This document shows positions 59,545 through 64,000 of a stretch of DNA of 64,000 nucleotides, one piece after another (within the stretch, counting starts at the first letter, position 1; each line of letters opens with the position of its first letter). This stretch comes from Roseburia sp. (GTDB lineage Bacteria > Bacillota > Clostridia > Lachnospirales > Lachnospiraceae), in assembly GCA_017937095.1 (NCBI GenBank), contig JAGBEG010000007.1, positions 124,001 to 188,000 of the forward strand. The letters run 5' to 3'. The notes under the pieces were generated by a model that was not told where the DNA came from, did not search any database, and worked only from the letters and a program-made list of their open reading frames with translations. The position numbers were made by a program, and so were the translations under genes.

Positions 59545-61018
59545 AAATAAGGTATCACGTTCTGAACTGGATGGCGTCCAGTACAGACGTGCAAAAACAT
59601 GGCAGATTGCCTTCGCAATGCTGTCTACCGCCGCGCCAATGTGTTTCTATATTCTGATGACCTATGCGACCTATATTGGCAACAGTAATTTTGGTATTCT
59701 GGTGGCTGTTACCGGTGTCATTATGACAGTGACGCGTGTTTTCGACGGCATCACCGATCCGATCTGTGCGTATGTGATTGAGCGTGTGAATCCGAAATGC
59801 GGTAAGATCCGGCTTTTTATGTTTGCAGGCTGGGCAGTGATGGCGCTTGCCACGACGGCAATGTGTAACTGGGGCGCCGGTCATTTGGACGGCGCTGCCG
59901 GGCTGGTGTTCTTTATCGTATGTTATATGGTCTATATTGTCGGCTATACCCTGACCGGTGTTTCCACAGGTCTGATCGGACCGATCATCACGAACGATCC
60001 CGTACAGCGTCCCGCGCTCAGCGTATGGCAGACGGTATATTCTTATCTGACCCCGATGGTGCTTTCCATGGTTGCATATGTTGTCCTTCTTCCGAAGTTC
60101 AACAATGAAATCGGCACACCATTTCTGGCAGCATTGAATATTTTTACAATCGTAGCGTCTCTGGTGCTTTTTGCGATATCCTGTATCGGTATCGCGCCGT
60201 TTGACAAGCCGGAGAATTTTGAAGGCGTGAAAGTCGGACCGGATAAAGACAACAAGCCTACCATGAAAGATATGCTCAGTGTAATCAAGGATAACAAAGA
60301 GCTTCAGAGATATATGGTGGCGGGATGCTCGGATAAGCTGGCGCAGACCGTCGGCGGCGCTTCTGTTATCATGACGATGCTATATGGTATTCTGATTGGA
60401 AATATGTCGATTTCCACAATTCTTTCCACGGTTGCGATGCTTCCGTCGATTGTTTTCGCAATCATCGGAGCGAGAATTGCAGGAAAACAGGGAAATAAAA
60501 AGACCATGGTTCAGTGGACCTGGGTCTGCGTTATCTGGAATGCAATTTTTGCTGTATTTTTACTGGTTTCCGATACGACGTCCATCACCGTTGCAGCGGT
60601 TCCGACCGTACTTTTCTTTATTTTCATGCTCGGAAACAATGCGACAAAGATGGTGGTTTCATCCGCTACGAATGCGATGCGAATGGACGTCATCGACTAT
60701 GAACTGTATCGTTCTGGAAATTATGTGCCAGCTACGGTATCCGCAGCATACAGTTTTATCGATAAGTTGATTTCTTCGGTTGCGCCTACCATTGCAACAT
60801 TGTTAATCGGTCTTGTGGGATATACGACGACCACACCGCAGCAGGGCGATCCGCTGACGACCGGAGTGCGTGTCATGACGGTGGTTCTGTACTGTGGATT
60901 CCCGATCCTTGGATGGGTGTGCACGATTCTGGCAATGAAGAATTTCTCATTGACCAGAGAGAAGATGGTAGAGATTCAGAAAGAGATTGGAGCAAAGAAA
61001 GAGGCTGCACAGCAGTAA
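59537..61018 (+). CDS. GPH-family (MelB-type) sugar:cation symporter
   Basis: Twelve-helix sodium- or proton-coupled transporter for glycosides, pentosides or hexuronides. Landmarks are TRVFDGITDPICAYVIERV in the second helix-loop (acidic cation/sugar site), the central loop with FEGVKVGPDKDNKPTMKD and the second-half DVIDYELYRSGNY. Length 493 residues. It is under AraC-type box 3 and is followed by the GH78 rhamnosidase after a terminator. As the only transporter of the locus it is the likely entry route for the oligosaccharides split by the five cytoplasmic glycosidases. The 5' leader has unusual structure. Confidence 0.93.
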   Translation: MGKNKVSRSELDGVQYRRAKTWQIAFAMLSTAAPMCFYILMTYATYIGNSNFGILVAVTGVIMTVTRVFDGITDPICAYVIERVNPKCGKIRLFMFAGWAVMALATTAMCNWGAGHLDGAAGLVFFIVCYMVYIVGYTLTGVSTGLIGPIITNDPVQRPALSVWQTVYSYLTPMVLSMVAYVVLLPKFNNEIGTPFLAALNIFTIVASLVLFAISCIGIAPFDKPENFEGVKVGPDKDNKPTMKDMLSVIKDNKELQRYMVAGCSDKLAQTVGGASVIMTMLYGILIGNMSISTILSTVAMLPSIVFAIIGARIAGKQGNKKTMVQWTWVCVIWNAIFAVFLLVSDTTSITVAAVPTVLFFIFMLGNNATKMVVSSATNAMRMDVIDYELYRSGNYVPATVSAAYSFIDKLISSVAPTIATLLIGLVGYTTTTPQQGDPLTTGVRVMTVVLYCGFPILGWVCTILAMKNFSLTREKMVEIQKEIGAKKEAAQQ

Positions 61019-61041
61019 AAAAGAAAAAGGCTTAACAAGAA

Positions 61042-61128
61042 ACGAGACAGGACTGTTTTTTCATAAGCCGGCAGGCGGAGCGAATCGTTCGCTGCCTGCC
61101 GGAGGAGAAAGCAGCCTGTCCTGTTTTT
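61042..61128 (+). terminator. Nested terminator after the GPH transporter
   Basis: An inner hairpin (CCGGCAGGC..AGCGAA with TTCGCT..GCCTGCCGG, 61067-61102) lies inside an outer ACAGGA/TCCTGT stem, followed by TTTTT at 61124-61128. It would reduce read-through into the rhamnosidase gene. Confidence 0.8.
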
Positions 61129-61190
61129 GCTCTATAGGAAATATCGTGTTGTTGTAAAGCATGAAAGTGTTTCTCTCTAAAAACGGAAAG
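61129..61190. repeat. Hairpin repeat element, copy 2 (post-terminator)
   Basis: Begins right after the terminator U-tract and matches the left arm and loop of the element at 149-213 over about 40 bases (GCTCTATAGGAAATATC, GTGTTG, TGTAAAG, ATGAAAG). The right arm is degenerate (TTTCTCTCTAAAAA versus TTCCTATAGAGTAAAA), so this copy no longer forms the perfect hairpin. It occupies the 5' leader of the rhamnosidase gene. Confidence 0.6.
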
Positions 61191-61204
61191 GTACGGTTAT
61201 AAAT

Positions 61205-63991
61205 ATGCAGATTGTAGATTTGACCACAGAATATCAGAAAAATCCGATCGGGTTTGACGCAGTGCCCCGCTTTTCCTGGAAGCTGGAAAGCGGGCAGAAC
61301 AATACGATGCAGCAGAGCTATCAGATTCTTGTAAGAGACGGCGACAGAACCGTGTGGGACTCGGGACGGGTGGAAAGCGACAGGTCGCTGTTCGTGGAAT
61401 ACCGGGGGGAAGAACTGACCCCATATACGGTCTATCTGGTGGAGGTCTGCGTCTGGGATAACCATGGAGAAATGAACCGGACGCAGGGATTTTTCGAGAC
61501 GGGACTGCTTGTGCAGAAGAACTGGCAGGCGGAGTGGATCACCCATTCCCTGCCCCGGGAGGAAGAGGTATGCCCGGTCTTTATGCAGGAATTTTTTACG
61601 GAAAAGAAAAAGATTGTCCGCGCCAGGGCGTATGTGACCTGCTGCGGCGTCTATGAGCTGAAGGTGAATGGAACGAAAGCGGGAGATGTGTTTCTGGCTC
61701 CGGGCTGGACTTCCTATTACAACAGACTGCAGTATCAGACCTACGATATCACAGAGCTGCTTACTCCTGTCCATGAGGACGGAAGCCGGACGCAGGAGCG
61801 CAGCAGCGGGCAGCGGGCAGAGATCACAGTCGGAAACGGCTGGTACAAGGGATATCTGAACGGAGAGGGGGAGAACTGCTTCTATGGGGACCGGACCGCA
61901 GTGCTTGCCATGCTGCGGATTGTCTATGAGGATGGCTCGGTACAGGTGATCGGGACAGACACGGACTGGAAAGTCACCACCGGAATCATTCGCTCCAGTG
62001 AGCTGTACCACGGGGAAAAACAGGATTTTTCCTATGAGAGCCCCCGCGAGGGACAGGTGCAGCAGGCGGTTCCGTTTGCACAGGCAGAGCGGCTTTCCAA
62101 GATCGTGGCACAGCAGTGCGAGCCGATCCGCATCACAAAAAGGCTGCCTGCCCGGGGAAAAATCATAACGCCAAAGGGTGAGCTTGTCATCGATTTCGGA
62201 CAGAATCTTGCGGGCTTTGTGGAGGTAAGGCTGCCGCGTCTGACCGGGGAAGCTCTGGTGATTTCCCATGCGGAGACGCTGGATAAAGAAGGCAATTTCT
62301 ACACAGACAACTTAAGAACTGCAAAAAGCACGGATACATATATCTACACGGAGCAGGAGACTGGCAGAGTTGTGCATCCGCATTTTACTTATCATGGCTT
62401 CCGCTACATAAGACTGGAGGGTGTGGATGAAAATGTAGACATCAGTTGTTTTACGGCGTGCGTGCTGCATACGGATATGGAGCAGACGGGACATTTTACC
62501 TGTGACCACGAGCTGGTTTCCAGACTGCAGAGCAATATCGAGTGGGGACAGCGCGGCAACTTTGTCGATATCCCGACGGATTGTCCCCAGAGGGATGAAC
62601 GGCTGGGCTGGACCGGGGATGCGCAGATTTTCTGCCGGACCGCCATGTATCAGTTCAACACCGCATTGTTCTATAAAAAATGGCTCCGGGATATGGCGGC
62701 AGAATCGGACGAGGTACAGGGGATTCCGCAGGTAGTGCCCAATTTTATGGGAGCCTCTCAGGGAACCTCCGTGTGGGGCGACAGCGCAACGATCGTTCCA
62801 TGGACATTGTATCAGGTATACGGCGATGAGGCGGTGCTGCGGGAGCAATATCCGAATATGCGGCTGTGGGTGGATTACATTTCCAATGCCTGCGGGGAGG
62901 ACGTCCTCTGGATGAACGGATTCCAGCGGGGAGACTGGCTGGGGCTGGACGGCGACGAGAGCCTGCACTCCATGTCCGGCGGGACGGATAAGAACCTTGT
63001 GGCAAACGCGTATTATGCATATTCCTGCCGTATCGTGCGGGACGCCGCAAAAATACTGGGCGAGAAAGAGGATGCGGAAAAATACGGAGCGCTTTACGAT
63101 CGTATTGTAACAGCGTTGAATGAGGAATATGTGACGCCAAAGGGACGGCTGGTGTCGGAGACCCAGACTGCCTGTGTGCTGCTCCTGCACTTTGACCTGA
63201 TCAAAGAGGAACACCGGGAGAGAGTGATACAGACTTTGGAGGAGAATCTGAACCGTCATCACGGGCATCTGACCACAGGATTTGTTGGAACCGCATATTT
63301 ATGCAATGCACTGACGGAGAACGGAAAACATGATCTTGCGGGGAACATCCTTTTGACGGAGGATTATCCCGGATGGCTCTATGCGGTGAAAAAGGGCGCG
63401 ACCACGGTCTGGGAGCGTTGGGATTCCATATATCCGAACGGAGATTTCGACGAATCGGGAATGAACTCCCTGAATCACTATTCCTACGGCGCGATCGGGG
63501 ACTGGCTCTACCGCAAGGTGGCGGGAATCAATCCGTTGGAGAGCGGATATAAGCGGATATTGATAAAACCGTATTTGACGAAGGGGCTGTCCGAGGTGAA
63601 GGCTTCCTATCAATCCATGTACGGGGAGATTTCCAGTCATATGAGCTGCAAAGACGGCAGGATAACGGTGGACGTGGTGATTCCGGCAAATACCACAGCG
63701 GTACTGGAACTGCCGGAGCGCGGGGAAAAAACAGAGGTCGGTTCGGGAAGATGGCATTATGAGTACGCCACAGACATCAGTCTTAAGCTTGGAGCTTATT
63801 CTTTGAACTCTACGTTTGGGGAGATACTGGAATCGGAGGAGGCGGCAGCAGTTCTGGAAAAATATATGCCGGATGTTGCCCACAGCCAGATGATGGCGTT
63901 TATCCGTGGAAAGACCCTGAATGAAATGATCGCGATGGCGCCGCAGCAGAGAGGGCAGATGGAAGCCATGCTTGCGGAATTGAATCGCTGA
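61205..63991 (+). CDS. GH78 alpha-L-rhamnosidase
   Basis: Removes terminal alpha-L-rhamnose from pectic oligosaccharides or plant glycosides by inversion. N-terminal beta domains (about 1-330) precede the (alpha/alpha)6 barrel, with the catalytic acid region DIPTDCPQRDERLGWTGD (Asp464/Glu465 region) and the base-containing TTVWERWDSIYP. A C-terminal beta domain follows, then a short helical tail (about 865-928) ending in EAMLAELNR. No signal peptide. Length 928 residues. The gene is complete, ending 9 bases before the right edge, and shares the locus with beta-galactosidases and a GH43 enzyme. AGGTACGG precedes the ATG only weakly. Confidence 0.94.
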   Translation: MQIVDLTTEYQKNPIGFDAVPRFSWKLESGQNNTMQQSYQILVRDGDRTVWDSGRVESDRSLFVEYRGEELTPYTVYLVEVCVWDNHGEMNRTQGFFETGLLVQKNWQAEWITHSLPREEEVCPVFMQEFFTEKKKIVRARAYVTCCGVYELKVNGTKAGDVFLAPGWTSYYNRLQYQTYDITELLTPVHEDGSRTQERSSGQRAEITVGNGWYKGYLNGEGENCFYGDRTAVLAMLRIVYEDGSVQVIGTDTDWKVTTGIIRSSELYHGEKQDFSYESPREGQVQQAVPFAQAERLSKIVAQQCEPIRITKRLPARGKIITPKGELVIDFGQNLAGFVEVRLPRLTGEALVISHAETLDKEGNFYTDNLRTAKSTDTYIYTEQETGRVVHPHFTYHGFRYIRLEGVDENVDISCFTACVLHTDMEQTGHFTCDHELVSRLQSNIEWGQRGNFVDIPTDCPQRDERLGWTGDAQIFCRTAMYQFNTALFYKKWLRDMAAESDEVQGIPQVVPNFMGASQGTSVWGDSATIVPWTLYQVYGDEAVLREQYPNMRLWVDYISNACGEDVLWMNGFQRGDWLGLDGDESLHSMSGGTDKNLVANAYYAYSCRIVRDAAKILGEKEDAEKYGALYDRIVTALNEEYVTPKGRLVSETQTACVLLLHFDLIKEEHRERVIQTLEENLNRHHGHLTTGFVGTAYLCNALTENGKHDLAGNILLTEDYPGWLYAVKKGATTVWERWDSIYPNGDFDESGMNSLNHYSYGAIGDWLYRKVAGINPLESGYKRILIKPYLTKGLSEVKASYQSMYGEISSHMSCKDGRITVDVVIPANTTAVLELPERGEKTEVGSGRWHYEYATDISLKLGAYSLNSTFGEILESEEAAAVLEKYMPDVAHSQMMAFIRGKTLNEMIAMAPQQRGQMEAMLAELNR

Positions 63992-64000
63992 AAATCTCCA

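Noticed and set aside
61061-62269. Long open frame (402 codons) antisense to the rhamnosidase gene
   Set aside because: It runs through a terminator and a repeat element, and its composition is that of a shadow of the GH78 coding sequence.

Overview
The window comes from a mid-GC, spore-forming, plant-glycan-using Clostridia genome, most likely a Lachnospiraceae member. This is inferred from the spore genes (gpr, spoIIP), GerMN lipoprotein, DUF2225 protein, CmpB-like membrane protein, a DUF6033-like protein and the many sigma-A promoters before Clostridia-type genes. No rRNA, tRNA, insertion sequence, prophage or CRISPR array was seen. Almost every base belongs to a gene or a short regulatory gap.

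Layout. 1-2184: end of an unknown gene, then a two-component system on the minus strand. 2343-8652: divergent five-gene operon with a lipoprotein solute-binding protein, two CUT1-type permeases, a HlyD-like adaptor and an FtsX/MacB-periplasmic-domain-like protein, without an ATPase. 8800-9546: DUF6033-like gene. 9699-15595: a structured 5' leader followed by a Dlt-like cassette: adenylation enzyme, fold-III PLP decarboxylase, carrier protein, AlgI-type MBOAT and an SGNH/DltD-like protein. 15782-19867: glnS, a DUF2225 gene and a MocR-type regulator. 19992-26654: argG divergent from argC-GNAT-argJ-argB-argD, with two ArgR-box-like operators. 26698-34856: orphan solute-binding protein, comEA, an OmpR/WalK-type two-component system with a GerMN lipoprotein, and comEC. 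34995-41237: CmpB-like membrane protein, holA, rpsT, gpr, spoIIP, a PAP2 phosphatase and a small gene. 41361-48330: asnB, a DUF1275 protein, a subtilase, and a MATE/TetR pair. 48333-63991: a glycan-use locus with an AraC regulator, a phosphotriesterase-like protein, two GH2 enzymes, a GH35/42-like enzyme, GH43-CBM32-FN3, a GPH transporter and a GH78 rhamnosidase.

How the genes work together. The last region reads as one regulon. Three near-identical AraC-type boxes, each 18-19 nt from a -10 element, lie before the phosphotriesterase-like gene, the first GH2 gene and the transporter gene. All the glycosidases lack signal peptides, so oligosaccharides (rhamnose/galactose/pentose-containing, as from pectin side chains or plant glycosides) are probably imported by the GPH transporter and hydrolysed in the cytoplasm.

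The two most unusual items are the Dlt-like cassette carrying an intact PLP decarboxylase, and a pair of structured elements (9699-9840 and 22656-22790). The pair share layout and motifs while their stem sequences differ in a compensatory way. One forms the leader of the Dlt-like cassette, the other sits between argC and the GNAT gene. They look like two copies of one undescribed, or at least unrecognised, RNA family.
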